Below, one piece after another: positions 35,480 through 48,444 of a stretch of 64,000 bases of DNA. Under the pieces are notes generated by a model. The model was not told the DNA's origin, did no database searches, and saw only the letters and a list, made by a program, of their open reading frames with translations. A program made the position numbers and the translations under genes. The first letter of the stretch is position 1. Each line of letters starts with the position of its first letter. The DNA is from Polytrichum commune. Taxonomy: Eukaryota > Streptophyta > Polytrichopsida > Polytrichales > Polytrichaceae. The stretch lies in NCBI GenBank assembly GCA_950295325.1, contig OX485803.1:40005554-40069553 (forward strand), given 5' to 3'.

Positions 35480-37178
35480 ATGGCAGCAATCACTAAGGCC
35501 GCATCAGCCTCAAGCAGGGCAAAGGGGGCACTGATGCTTCTAGCCCGCTCCGTATCAACTTCCCCAGTTTTGTCTTCAATGCAATCTGCCACCCAACAAT
35601 CCGATCCGTCGCCCGGCATCACTGCCAGCAAGAAACCAAACATGAAGAAGTTTGCAGTCTACCGTTGGGACCCCGACCAGAGTGACAAGCCCCACTTGCA
35701 AACCTACACGATCAACACGAATGAGTGTGGGCCTATGGTGTTGGATGCACTCCTCAAAATCAAGAACGAGATAGACACGGGGCTAGCGTTCCGGAGGTCA
35801 TGTCGTGAGGGGATTTGTGGGTCATGTGCGATGAATATTGGCGGGAGCAACGGGTTGGCATGCTTGACTCCAATCAACCCTGACACGAAAGCGGAGACGA
35901 TTGTCACACCTCTGCCCCACATGTATGTGATCAAGGACCTCGTAGTCGACATGACGCAGTTTTATGCACAGTACAAAAGTATCGAGCCATGGTTGAAGAC
36001 GAAGAAGCCGGCACCTGTGGGCAAGGAGAATTTGCAGACAAAGGCAGACCGTGAGAAGCTTGACGGCATGTATGAGTGCATCTTGTGTGCGTGTTGTACC
36101 ACTGCGTGCCCAAGTTATTGGTGGAATCCTGAGAAGTTTTTAGGGCCAGCTGCACTTCTGCAAGCTCACAGGTAACACTTTCTATGGATTAGGCTTAACT
36201 TGCTCTCTTATCAATCTTTTTTGTTTTGTTACTGTTGCGGATCTATGGTGCGATAGGTGGTTACAGAATGTTATGTATACCCCCCTATATTGACAAGCAT
36301 ATTGAGACATTCTAGTGGTAACCATACCAAACAGAACCACTATATATGTCCATCACTTTGGGCCATTTCACACTAGAGCTTGAGGGCAGAGGTGTAATAT
36401 CCTCTCATTGGTGGAAAAAGCTGAGACCGTTCCACTTCACTTTATACCAAAGCTTGAGGGCTTAAGGGACAAAGAAAGTTTGAATGCATGAAAATACTAC
36501 ATGGAGTCCTCCATGGCATGCAATGGATAATATTTCATGGTCCAGCAGATTTTGCGTCAAGCCCACCACAAAGAGGTGGGTCAAACACAAAACAGGGAGA
36601 CCATGACACTTGAAAACCTCACAACCCTTGATATATCATGACTTCTTTTGTAGAAGGGCCCATGTAAAGAGGATGGTAATGGAATAGCATTTGGTTGAGA
36701 GTCCGGTTGTGTATGTCTTTACATTACACCTGAATGCTCATAACCAGACAGAATTCAATTTTAAAACTCCATGGTACAGCCTTCGGAAAAGTTTGAAGGG
36801 CCTTCAAAATTTCATGGCCATAGCCCTTGGACATAGTGTAAAGTGGTCCTTGCTGGAGGGATTGCATTGCATGTAGGGATTGAGATATTTGTCCTTTTAT
36901 GAATTGGATGTTGCTGTTTTTATTACAGTATGCATTGCACAGGTCTTGATTCTCCCCTATATTTTGTAAGTTGCCATCCTCACTTTTTCTTTTGTACATC
37001 TTACAGGTGGATTGCGGACAGCCGAGACGAGTACACAAATGAGAGGCTGGAGGCACTAGATGACCCCTTTAAGCTTTACCGGTGCCACACCATCATGAAC
37101 TGCGCAAGAACCTGCCCCAAAGGTTTGAACCCTGGAATGCAAATCGCAAGAATCAAGCAGAAGCAGCTCTCTAGATGA
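35480..37178 (+). CDS. SDH2: Succinate dehydrogenase iron-sulfur subunit, mitochondrial
   Basis: Exon 1 at 35480-36171 and exon 2 at 37007-37178 are joined at GT-AG inside an AG|G arginine codon, giving 287 residues, the usual length for plant SDH2. Residues 1 to about 45 form a basic, serine- and alanine-rich mitochondrial presequence ([10 protein letters not shown]). The 2Fe-2S cluster ligands are C108, C113, C116 and C128 ([18 protein letters not shown] and following). The 4Fe-4S cluster is C200, C203, C206 and C267 and the 3Fe-4S cluster C210, C257 and C263; their spacing matches bacterial SdhB exactly. The protein is the electron-transfer subunit of respiratory complex II, passing electrons from the flavoprotein SDH1 to ubiquinone at the inner mitochondrial membrane. 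The start is the first ATG after the leader acceptor. The coding intron (835 bp) carries a family B MITE. Confidence 0.97.
36360..36849 (+). mobile_element. Family B MITE in the SDH2 intron
   Basis: A 490-bp diverged relative of 20689-21187, in the same orientation. Shared internal words include CTCTCATTGGTGGAAA, GGGACAAAG-like, CATGGCA.GCAATGGAT and CAAACACAAAACAGGGAGACC. The ends are GGGCCATTTCACACTAGAG and GTGTAAAGTGGTCC. It lies wholly between the donor at 36172 and the acceptor at 37006. Confidence 0.85.
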
Positions 37179-37561
37179 ATGAAGGCATTGTGCAACATAT
37201 AAGATGGCCTACAACAACTTCGGTTTGAGGCAATACAAGGTTGAAGGATTCTCCTCTATTATGGTCAACGCATGACTGTCATCAAGAATAATTGTCATAT
37301 TGAGGTGCTTCCAGGTTGAAATTGACTCTGGATAGCATCAAGTTCATAAATTTGGTCGCCAGTGGAGAATGTCAGGATGTGCACATTTATCCCTTTATGA
37401 GGAATTGGAGAATGTGTAATTACATTTGTGTATACTTTGGGAATCGATCCAATTATAACCCACAACATGGTGCATCTGGCTCTGGTTGTAAGATGGGTGA
37501 GGCTGTTGGTGTGAGAAATGATGTGCACTGGTCTTGTTTGTGTATACTACACTGATCATCC

Positions 37562-37753
37562 CAATTAGCGTGTGTTACTATTTAGATTTATGCAGTGCTA
37601 TAAATATTTTCGAGAATGTAATATTCTACCAAGCAAAGTCATTTATGTTCTATAATGTCCAAACAACTTATTGAAATTCTGTTTATAAAAATTGAATCTT
37701 GAGTAAGTTGTTATTGCACTTGTGTAACTCCGAATAGTAACACACACTAATTG
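37562..37753 (+). mobile_element. MITE, family M189
   Basis: A 192-bp element. The end CAATTAGCGTGTGTTACTAT is mirrored as CAATTAGTGTGTGTTACTAT. The core TGTTCTATAATGTCCAAACA matches the other family members at 2606-2810 and 18274-18462. Confidence 0.85.
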
Positions 37754-38432
37754 TGATAATCTATGTAGTAATTTGTGATGCAAGTTTCTGATAGTCTTTT
37801 GGGATCAACATTTTTTTCATGGAGACATCTCACTTTTACATTTGTTGACATGAAGTGAATGGTAAGTGACCCAGAGAAATCAAGAAGATTGCAAAGAGCA
37901 CATTGCTGTGGTTCTGAGGTAGTCATTCATGTAGGAAGTCTGAGGTGCTGATGATACTTTGTGGTTGGGAATAGTGTTGAATGAAGAGTCCTTGGTATGA
38001 CTTTGTGCTTGAATGAAGGATGTACATATATTACTTTTGTATGGAAATTGTCCTCAACAATAAGCGGTGTTGACGAGATGGATATGCTAATAGAAACTGC
38101 TGAATGCAAGCTGTTTGCTAAAATGTAGGTGAAGCACCATATGTGGTTAAAAGTGAACAACGATTTCGCCTTGAGGTGACATGACACAACTTGTTCTTTC
38201 AGTGAGCACTTTGTGGCAGGTGTGAAAAAACCTAACTAGAGTAATTTGAGTTAATCCAAAAGCTGAACCGCAATAACAATTTTGTCTTATGGTTCTTTGT
38301 TATCTGGTTTGGTTAAGTGAGGTTAGGGTGAGTTCCCATGTAGGCTGTTCACTCACCAGATTGTAGTGGGAATAAGGACAAACCCACCCAAATTAAGATG
38401 GAATCTAGTGGGGTAGGGTTCGTATGTGCCAA

Positions 38433-38756
38433 CTACACTAAATAAGATATTTAGTGTTTGATTATATTTAATGTTGTTACCATCCTACCCTACTCAACAT
38501 TGTTTTTCAAATTTTTGATAAGTAGTCTTTGAAGATATGCTAGAAGATATGTTGGAATTCTCCTTTTATTGTTATTATTATTATTTTCATATCCTTACTA
38601 AGACTAAATTCAAACATGTAACTTCCACATACTACCATAGTTGATATTTAGTATTTGAGTTTACATTTAATGTTACTTCCTTTCATAGGGTTATTGATCT
38701 TTAGTGTATGTGTTCATATTTAGTGTATAAAACACTAAATATCCTATTTAGTGTAG
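38433..38756. mobile_element. MITE with CTACACTAAATA ends
   Basis: About 324 bp. The left end CTACACTAAATAAGATATTT (27 matching bases in all, through AGTGTTT) is mirrored at the right end with one mismatch. The same end sequence occurs as an internal fragment in both family A elements (about 22050-22076 and 23386-23413). No clear target duplication is visible. A short ATT array lies at 38568-38584. Confidence 0.8.
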
Positions 38757-39429
38757 CTATTGTCATCTTCTCAAATCCGCGGTTGCCTACTATCCTCCTC
38801 TTCGTAAGATTGATTTTCAATCCCATGGTGACTGACACTTGTAGGTTAGAAGGTGCTTTAGTGGGTGCATGGAAGTCAAGTGGTTTGTATTCACTACCCT
38901 CCACATTCCAGTAGGCTACAAGAATGTGGTTGGTTGGCGGCTTGTGCTTATGTGCATGCGAACACCTCCCACCCATTATTATCTAGGATCTAGTGGTTAA
39001 GCGACCTGCACAGAAACTCACCCTTACTTATGTGGCCTTCTCACAATGGGCTTTGGTGGTTCACTTCATGTCAAAAAAATTCTTTCGAAAGGCAATGTTG
39101 AGTAAGATCTAGAACAAATAACCCCAAGAATTTCTCTTTCGCCCAATCGATTGTTATATTGCAATTTAACACAATGCTTTTTGGTGATATTGTTTTCAAG
39201 CTACTAGGAATTCCCAATGTGAGATGGGGGTTTTGTAAAGGGGCAATTTGAAGCGGAGATAAAATATCATCATATTGGTCTATGATTTATTTATTCATGT
39301 GAGCAAAAGGGATGAAGTGCTCCTTGTAATTGAATTTGAACCGACATGTGCATAGTTGTTCATAGGAAGTAGGGGAAAAATGACTCCTAAGTAAGCTAGT
39401 CACCAACACACTTTGAATCTATAGGGGGT

Positions 39430-39915
39430 ATATAGTTATCCACCAAGGGCGGAAGGAAGGGAAGTCCCATATGTTGGGCTGCCCATTCGGGTCCATTCCC
39501 CATGCAACGTAAGTAGGAGATTATGATGGAATCATGCATTTGGATTTGCAAACCATTGTTTTTTTTTCCGTAACTTTCTTTCTCAAATGAATACAATATG
39601 GATGAAAACCACACAAATTCATCCATACTCCAACAATTCATCATCTTATACATTATGTTGAGAGGGATTTGACGATACCATCTATCCAAAAACAATGACA
39701 TGGCATGACTAACTATTTTCTATATTTGGATCAAAATTTAAAAAAATTATTGACATAGAAGAAAGGAAGGTAAGTAGTGCCACATGAATCCATGGGGACA
39801 CATTCATCCAAAGGGTGGAAGGAAGGAGGGAAGGGAGCCTGGGCTCCTTCTCCCATCTGTTGGGTTCCCATGCAGCGTGGGAGGTTATGCTGGGAATCGG
39901 ACATTAGGGTTTGGA
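39430..39915. repeat. Two-copy duplication upstream of the RBM26/27-like gene
   Basis: Units at about 39436-39545 and 39806-39915 share GGAAGGAAGG, TGTTGGG, TTCCCCATGCARCGT-like and GGTTATGCTGGGAATC-like blocks in order, about 370 bp apart. Confidence 0.75.
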
Positions 39916-40338
39916 GCTCATCCCTATTCTCTTTCTCTGTCTCTCTCTCTCTTCTCTCCCCGTTCCTTGTCCACGCTATTCGCAACACTCTCGCACCGTA
40001 AGCTCTCCATCGCCGTTTCCTTTGCCCCCCATCGTCCCATGCAGTCCTTTCCATGTCATCAACAATACCATCAAAACCCTAGCCCACCCCCTGCAGACCA
40101 CACACAAGAGGCCCTTCCTGTGACTCTTTCTATTTCCTTTGGACCTTTTGGACATAAGTAAGGAGGTAGGTAAGTGAGGCAGTAAGTGACCATGGCTGCC
40201 GACGCCGATGTCTGCAGCCTGGCATCGTCATCATCATCGGGGACGTAGGAGCGGTGCTGTGTGCGGGGATGGAGGCTGTGACGGAGGAGGAAGACGCTTT
40301 GTAGGTAGGGCGCGCCGTGGTGGTGGAGAAAAAGCGTC
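39900..40338 (+). promoter_or_regulatory. Leader of the RBM26/27-like gene: telo-boxes, pyrimidine patch and two upstream ORFs
   Basis: TTAGGGTTT lies at 39904-39912 and AAACCCTA at 40074-40081. A CT-rich patch spans 39928-39960. Two short upstream frames precede the main start: ATG 40192 to TAG 40248 (18 codons, ACCATGG context) and ATG 40269 to TAG 40304 (11 codons). An in-frame stop at about 40306-40308 separates the main frame from anything upstream. Whether both upstream ATGs are in the mRNA depends on an unknown transcription start. Confidence 0.6.
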
Positions 40339-40746
40339 ATGAAGATTGACGATACGCGTCTCAATCAGTACCTCATTAAAAACCTGAAACCCTTGTAAGT
40401 CTCTCCTCTCCTCTCCTTTATGCACTCTCCTCACTCTTTCTTTCTCGTATTCCTCTCTTTCTCGGCCAATCGGGGTGAACCTGGGGGTAGTGCAGCGCAA
40501 CCGCTGTAGTTTTGGTAGGGTGGAGGAAATTACGGTGGAAGGACAGGTAGCAGGGGTTGTTTCTCGTGGTGGACATTTGGCGGGCTTTCAGCAATGGCAG
40601 TTAGGAATGCATCATTGGGAACGCGCTGGATAATGATTTTGCGAACAGAGGCTCTCGTCGTAGGTTACGAAGTGTCGTGGTGCAGTGAGAAGCACGGCAA
40701 TTAGACACGGGAAGTAAAGATTGAAGGTGTTGTCAAAAATAGTGCG

Positions 40747-40777
<31 letters not shown>

Positions 40778-43700
40778 CTGGTTGTCGGCAGTAGAGTGAA
40801 GAGCTTCTTGGCCTTCTACTGATATGTAGAATGAGAATCTCTCTGTGCAAGAGAGAGCGAGCCAGAAAAAATAAACACCGACTGCTATTACATGGGAAAT
40901 CAATTGCCTGTTTCCGAGCTGCTCTTTTCTTGTCAGGGTTAGCTGCCTGCAACTTTTAGTGGTTAATCTTTTGGGTCTCCTCGCCTGAATTTTTAGGAGT
41001 AGGTTTAGGAATATCCGAGCTTATCTATTTCTCTCTCACCTAATTCTTGACCTTTTTTGGGGAGAGGAATTGAAAAATTGGAAGAATTAGAACCTTATGG
41101 TGGCTAGGCCACGACTTAGTAATTGTTAAAAGAGCTTGTACCTTCATTATATGCACAGCAGTAAGGCTCCATAAAGCAAGTTTATAGAGAGGTCAAAAGG
41201 GAGATCATTCATCTATCAGGCCCTTGAACTTGCTACTAGTGATGAGCTTGGGTTGTGCCACATATCTCACACTAAGTGAATTTCAGTTTAGAATCATATT
41301 TGATGTAGGTAAAGATGAAACTCTATGACTTTGTCATGATTTCTGGAGTAGCAAATTTAAAGTATGATACTAGTTTTATACTCAAATCACCGTAACACTG
41401 GAAGAGAAGCCTCAGATGCAGGGGCAGATTCACGGGTCCTCGGACTCTGGAGTGCGTTTACATTGAATTAGAATGTAAGCCATAGTAAAATGGGTACGAA
41501 GTTTTGAATGGTACGCGAGCATTTCATATCATTGCTCGAGAGAAAGTGAAGAGTCGTAGAGTTTCTTCTACAGATGAAGTCATGTGACTGAAAGTAGCTT
41601 CGACACGGTTGTGGAGCAGGACCGAGGCAGATCCTACTTTGCTCGCTGATTATGTTGCGGCACTTTTAAAGAACAGTAAATCCAAGAAGGAACTCCAGAA
41701 GCTGTGCATCGATCAGCTCTACGACTTTCTTGGAGAAGGTCAGTTCAAGGTTTCAATGTCCTTCATCTCACATGACATGATAACCTGTTCTGTGTGACCG
41801 TTGTCTTCTTTTTTATCAGGTATTTCTGGTCAGTAACACCTGATTCACAGATCAGAATCCCCTAGTCCATTAGCATGTGTCGCTCTCCTTTAGGGTAAGG
41901 AGGGGAAGATGGTGTGCAGCTAACTGCCATTGATCATAATTTAACTTGCATTGGTGCAGGAACAAACACGTTTGTTGCCAATCTCTTTCTTGCTCTTGAC
42001 GATGGAACAGTCCCCTCAACGATGGAAGACCTGGAGGGTATAAAGTCAATGGACACACCAGAGTCCATTGCCAGTGGTGTAGAGACCAGAATATCGCCCC
42101 CTCATTTAGAAAGACAGCCAAGTACTGGTGCACAGGACTGGGAGGAGGAAATTGAAGAAGAGAGCAGTGATGAAGATCGCAATCACAAGCATCGAAGACG
42201 TGTGTCCCGATCTCGGTCTACAGATCGAACTGATGAGCCTACTGCTGCACGCTACAATGGTGGGGTTTCAATTGAAATTAAGCGCCAGGGTGGTGACCAG
42301 GGGAGAGGAGTTGGTCACTTTGATCGTGACAGACCCTCCAAGTTTGACAGACGCTTAGGTCGTGATCATGCTGGGAGTCGCTTCAACAATGGGGACCAGG
42401 GGGAGCGAGGGATGATGAGAGGAGGTGGAGCTCCATTTAGGGGAGATGCTCCCAATCTGAGACTTGATGGCATGCGCATGGGCCGTGGTAGAAGTGCTGG
42501 GGCCTGGGTTGGTCCTATGCCTCCACCTTTTGCAGATGCACCTCCTTTACTGCCACCAAATGCAGGGTTTTTCCCAAATGGCCGGGGCATGCCAGGCCGT
42601 GGGGCGGGGTGGCCAGGGGGTTTTGGACCCTTGGGTGGCATGGGATCTGGTCCGATGGAGCATGCACATCCTGGGCGAGGACCGCCAGCAGTGATGAATC
42701 TGGGATTGGGAATGGGAATGGGAATGGGACCTGTGCGACCAAGATGTCTGGATTTTGAGGAACGTGGGTTCTGTCTTCGAGGCGATCTGTGTCCTATGGA
42801 TCATGGCTCCCACATTGTTGTTGAGGATGTCCAGGTACATCATGCTTCTTTGCAATTACACCTGTCATACTCTTCTTGCCAGCGAATTTTTTATGGTTGT
42901 TGGCTTTTGTCAGTTAATATACTCTGGACAGTTTGTGAAATTTTGATTTATGTGTATCTGGTGCTTACCAGCTAGTGAAGCAGAAAGACCTTAGAACAAA
43001 GTGGTAGCTTCTCTAATATCAGTTTCCCTGGTCAGTATATACAAGAGGTACGGGCCGCCAGGTCTTGTTAATAGGGACTGTATATCAGAAGGTGGTGTCA
43101 CAAGGTTTGGTTGGACTTTGGACGCATGGTATAGAGTGCAAGATGTCTATTATGGGCATGTCTTCACTTTTCCTTAGGTCCAGAGGGGGGTACTTTCCAA
43201 GGATAGTAGTCTGGTCTTTTTCTTTAAGAAAAATGAAAAAATCTTGTTTAATAGCTAGCAATGCTAGATTGAGTCTGTCTGTTTATGTACACACTTTGTT
43301 CATTCTTGTGATTTCGAAGTAGTATGTTTGATTTGTACTTGTGCTTTGATCTTTGATCTGTGAAGATCAATGGGTAAGGAAAATTGGACAAGGTATTGTG
43401 TTTCATATACTGTCTTGTGTTCTAAATGTAGTAGTAAAATGTTTGCTTCTTCCACAGAGCCTATCCAAGTTCAACTTGCCTGTTACATTGCCCAATGGTC
43501 GAGGCATGGTAATGGCAACTGGACCAATGGCGGTTTCAAATCCAATGCTTCCTTCTACTGTACCCCTGGTTAACCGTGGGAACCGAGGCAGCCGGGAGCC
43601 CAGCATCCCTCCTGTGGAAGTTCCAACTATACTGAATAGCCAAGTGCCAGGTTCCGAACCTGACTTGTATGACCCTGACCAACCATTGTGGAATAAAGAG

Positions 43701-46208
43701 AGACCTGAAGCATCAGCCAGGATCAGAAAGCTAACATCATTCCACAAAGATCATCTTGATGAAGAGAGGGAGAGTGAAGAGATCACTAACAACTCAGAAG
43801 TGAGAGAAATCAATGGTCGAGGGACAAGTAATGGTGGTTCGCATGGTACAGATGCAGGAGCTACTGTATGGGATCGCATTGGCCCTGTTGCAAGTGCAGC
43901 TAGTATGGAAGGCAAGCTAGAGGAACAACGGGGACAGGGCAGAGGTGTTCCCTGGCAGTCAGGAAGATGGGGGGATCGTGAAATAGACAGTGCTCCTGCC
44001 AATGTGCATGCAAACCCAGGACGAGGTCGAGGTGCTGCTGGATGGGCAGAGGCAGGAACCCCCTTCAGCCGGCCAAAAGAGTCAATTAATGTGGGGCCAC
44101 GAGCTCCTGGTCGTAATACAGAGCGTGCCCAGCGCACACTCTATGTGAGCTGCATACCTCCTGCATCAAATCGGGCAGAAGTCTTGCTCCTACACTTTGA
44201 GAAGTTTGGTCATGTTGTTGATGTTCGAATTCCACCTCATAGTGACAGAGCTTTTGTTCAGTTTGGTACACGTGAAGAAGCGGAATTAGCACTGGCTTCA
44301 CCAGATGCTGTCATGGGGAACCGCTTTATACGGCTATCTTGGGCCAATCGTGACAGTATTTTAAGTGACAATGTTGCTTCCACCTCGTTCACTAGTCACA
44401 TGCCACCTCCTGGCTCTGAGCCCGCAGCAGTCCATACTCAATTAGGAAAAGGTAGAGGAAAGCTGGGTGTGGTTGGTCTGAATGGAATGGTCACCAGCAT
44501 GTCAGGAGCTACAATTGCAGAAGGTGGAAGCAAAGCTACAACCTTAAATGGTTCTGCATCGTCCTTGTCTGTCTCAGGAGCAACTGCAGTAAAGAAGCAG
44601 GAAGAACTGGAAGCGATGCGAGAAAAGATTCGACAGAAACAAGAGGCTCTTGATCAAAAACGAGATGACTTTAGGCGAAAGCTTGACAAGCTTGCTGGCC
44701 AGGTATGCTACCTTTAAATTCAAGGGTTAGCTTTAAATATGGAATATGACCACCTATTTCTGATGTTGTGAGCCGATGCAAAAGAATGAGAACCTAGCAT
44801 GTTAGGAGTATTTGATTGCCTTATTAAGTGCCAGCTACGGGTTTCTGGTTACTTCAGGAGGCATGATTTAAGATGCTTTCAAACATTGGATGTTTATATC
44901 TCTATCCTCTATTTTGCAATGTTGATTCTACACATGGACAGCGTTGATTCTGTCTTTGTAGTTTATAATTGTGAAGCCAGAATTGTACCAGAGTTTAGCT
45001 CTTACCTTGCAATGTTTTTGTAATTATGTGCACCTCTGAATCACTAAAATTGCACATAGCATCCTTTTTCATCTATATTCTTGATGCTAGTCAGGAATCA
45101 TGGTACTTATTTGTTAAATTCCTGTTATAGAAGATCTGTTTATCTGGGATTTGTCACAGCTGGTCTCACTGTTTGGCTTTGAGGATTTGGTTACTTTGGT
45201 TACTATTTGGGAGGAAATTCACTGTCTTTTTGGACTTGGTTGTTGACATGACTTTTACATTGTTTCGGGGGCAGGGAGTTGGAGGGGTCGAAGAGCCTTT
45301 AGGAGACCAGGCTAGTAAGCGGCAGAAACTGGATGTCTCTGGAGACTTCAATGTGCGTAAGGAGGGCACTGCAGCAGCAGCAAGCAATGTACCGTCTGTG
45401 GCTGCCTCCAAAAAGACAGGCTCAGGGGAGATTGTTGCTCAGGCAGGAGTGCCACAGCAGTCACTAAAACCCACAAAATCATCACATCCAAGGATAAGTC
45501 CTGGGGTTCTTACTGGTCATGCTTCTGCTGCTTGGGGCCCTGCACGATTCAAACTTGATAATCGCACTACTGTATTTAGAATCATACCACCCCTTCCAGC
45601 AAATGTAACGGAGGTAAGTTTCTATTACCTTTTGTGTGATGTGTTGACATTTGCAGTAATGATGTCTCAGGGTGTGATCATGTTGTTTACTTCATAGTAA
45701 TATTGGCTCTTTTTCTCAAGAGATGGTACGTGCTGATAGTTAGGGCTAGTGAGAACTTCCTTGGTTATGAGTCATGCCAGAGATGAAACTGAGATTTTGT
45801 CATTGATTGTAGCAGCTTGCAGCTCTAAGGGAACATTTTGCGTTTTTTGGGGAGCTTTTGAATGTGGAAGTTGAGGATGCGGAAGGTCACAAGGTGGAAG
45901 TTGGACAACCATTGAATACAAACAATTTTATACGCGTGAGCTACAACACTCGATGGAGTGCAGAAAAGGCCATGACACAAGGCAGGTGGTTTCAGGGCCA
46001 GTCATTCAATCTGGCTTGGGCTCCTATATCTCCCAGTAGTCGAGCAGCTGAGAGTTCTGCACCCACCAACAAGGCTCCTGCGGTTGTAGAGCACGAGGTC
46101 AGCAGAAGTGATGTCAATGACCCGGAGGAGCAAGTTCCTGAAGGAGAGCACATTCAAGAGGAAGTTTGTGCAAATTTGACAGATGAACTGAAGCCGATAC
46201 TGTTGTGA
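40339..46208 (+). CDS. RBM26/27-like CCCH zinc finger and RRM protein
   Basis: Six exons: 40339-40394, 41620-41738, 41960-42834, 43458-44702, 45275-45613 and 45813-46208. All junctions are GT-AG with consistent phase, giving 1009 residues. Residues 9-75 match the N-terminal PWI-like region of RBM26/27 (NLKPLTEADPTLLADYVAAL, KKELQKLCIDQLYDFLGEGT). An acidic then RS-type stretch follows (117-150), then a G/P/M-rich region. The C-x8-C-x5-C-x3-H finger is C321, C330, C336 and H340. RRM1 (about 576-648) has LYVSCI and RAFVQFGT. A helix (729-765) is probably coiled coil. KRQKLD (780-785) is NLS-like. A second divergent RRM spans about 862-948. Animal and fission yeast relatives link nuclear polyadenylated RNA to the exosome; the plant role is inferred. 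Exon 2 is placed at 41620 because LKPL|TEADP then matches the family in length. Confidence 0.93.
40750..40778. repeat. GA dinucleotide microsatellite in intron 1 of the RBM26/27-like gene
   Basis: About 29 bp of uninterrupted GA. Confidence 0.95.
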
Positions 46209-48026
46209 CAGTTAAGCACCACCACAAGTGGCTGACATGTCAGATGTAACAAGCACTCCTGTAGCTGTCAAAATAGTTTCTAGGTTGTGGCATCCCTATT
46301 TGTGAAGGGAAAATTTGAGTGCCTCTTTTTTGGAGAGGTTACCTTGACACAGTTCATGCAGTGTAGACTCTGTAATTTGTAAGGCTTTCTGTTCCAAACT
46401 TTTTAGGACTTTGACTATTGGCAAGAAGTTGCCAAATGTGCAGCTCTTCATCACATTATGTTTAGTTTTTAGAGAGCTTATATTTGGCATCAAAATGAAA
46501 AGAGTCACAGGCTGGTCAGTAGCAGCCAAGCAAGGCAGTTGTGGATGTGTACACTTGGCCACCACTTCTGGGTCTCCTTGCCATTCCAAACCATCTTGTG
46601 TGTCCACTTTCCTTCTTTGCCTTCCATATGTGTGTGATAGTGTTAGGTCATGTGGAGACCACACCCACCGGTGCAGATGTATGTGATCTAACTTTCAGTT
46701 TGTTGTGTTTTGTGACCACAGCATGGTGTCTATTGCCTAAGCTGCAAGTTTTTTGCGGTTCAATTCAGGTTGTTGTGGCATTTTATCTGGCATACAGAGA
46801 ACTATGGTACAGATGACCTTGTCAGTAAATTGGTTTGGCTGTGGTTCCTCAGAATTTTGTTTGTTGCATTTATTCTGATTGCAATACAGTCCTACGTCTT
46901 TAATACCACATGTTTGGGAAACGAGAAAACTGTCATATTACGGAGGTGTCATATATTCAATAATATGACAAATTGGACCCTTTGTCATAATAATGAGGTA
47001 CTTCATAAAAACACACATTAGATGTTTTGCCATATAGGTATATGAAATAAGATATTCTTTCAAATGTCTTCGTAAATATGCAAATTTCTCAAGAAATCCA
47101 TATGGACTTGAAGAAGGATTGAATAGTCTGTTGATGTTGCCACTTCCTTAGCAACAAATATCTTATTGATCTTTCTGGATATGGCTTTCAATTTTATTAT
47201 GTATGCTAAAGTAAACTCTAATGGGTTGTTCATAAAAAATACAACTAATAAATGAGCATGATGTTGAGGATCTATTAATTTCATAGTAAATGAAGGTCTC
47301 TCATCAAGATCTAAAGAGTCCAAGGGCTTTGCATTTAAGGTCCAAACTAGGTGGTTTTATTCTTCGTCTAAAGGCCATATCAACCAACTTTGACATGCAA
47401 TATTCAACTTCAATGATGCCTTCACCTTCCATTATTAGATAATCTTCAAATGGCATCTCATCCTGTCCAAAGCTATAGTTTTCATATGAGGAGTGCTAGA
47501 TATTCGGACTCCTTGGTCAATCTTGAATTTTCTCCCTAATCCTCATTAGCAAAGTCTACACTCCAATCAAGCTTACCAAAAAAAATTCAAATCAATTTGA
47601 TAAATATTGAGTTCAAAATGCTCGAAAACAAACTGCGCATCTTGGTTTAAGGTTTAGGTGAAAAATTGTTGCAAAAGAGAAAGAAGCTAATGAGTCTCTT
47701 GATTAGGTTTTGAGATAGACAACCTAGTTCCCTTAGTTCCCATGTTTGAACATCATTTTACATTAAAAAAATTTCTATCCACACTTCATATGTGAAAATT
47801 ACATAAATTTACTATTCATTATGTACTTATACATGTGTGGGATCTGCCATATATGCAATTATAGAGGCATATTACAGAGGCAAATTTTAATTAAAAAGTT
47901 TGGTTTATAAAGTTTGTGTCATTATATCGAGGTTGTCGTATTGTCGAGTGTCGTTTAAAGAGGTAGGACTATATTTAGTGCTGGTAGAGTTTATAGCACT
48001 GCATAACGCTGAATTCATAAGCTACA

Positions 48027-48444
48027 TGCATTAGGGGAGGAATGAACTCAAAAGGTGCCCACGAGTTTGGTCCCCAAAAAGAATTTTCTCTGATATTTTG
48101 TTTTCAAAACTCAAATGAAAATGAGGTTCTGCTCAAAGGTACTAGAAACCGGAACCACTAAACTATTGACACGTTAGGGTGTGGACTTGTCATGGTGTAG
48201 TCCTCTAGTACTTGTGATGTTGCTGTGACCTCCATTATGTACTTCCGAAGTCACATCGGCAAGGTTGAGGACACTAAGCACAACTCCATTGGCTCGGACC
48301 CATGATCCAAAACCATGTGGCACCTTATGTGCCATGTGAGCTCGTGGGTACGCCCTTGTACTACGGGGCTTGGGATATTAAGAATCTATTGTTTTGGTTA
48401 TTACAAGGGCAACAACCTTTTGAGTCCATTTCTCCCCTAATGCA
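48027..48444. mobile_element. Element with 30-bp terminal inverted repeats, single copy in the window
   Basis: About 418 bp. The left end TGCATTAGGGGAGGAATGAA, continuing CTCAAAAGGT, is mirrored at the right end with two mismatches. The interior is more GC-rich than the surroundings and has no credible frame. The flanks show no clear target duplication, so the superfamily is not assigned. Confidence 0.75.

Larger units (their letters stand above)
37179..39429. other. SDH2 3' flank and intergenic DNA
   Basis: Positions 37179 to about 37550 are the probable 3' untranslated region. Two MITEs (37562-37753 and 38433-38756) follow. Positions 39335-39415 share words with 29515-29600. No gene was recognised. 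Confidence 0.5.

Noticed and set aside
39784-40161. 125-codon plus-strand frame upstream of the RBM26/27-like gene
   Set aside because: Proline- and serine-rich translation of a CT-rich leader that overlaps duplicated DNA. No homology recognised.
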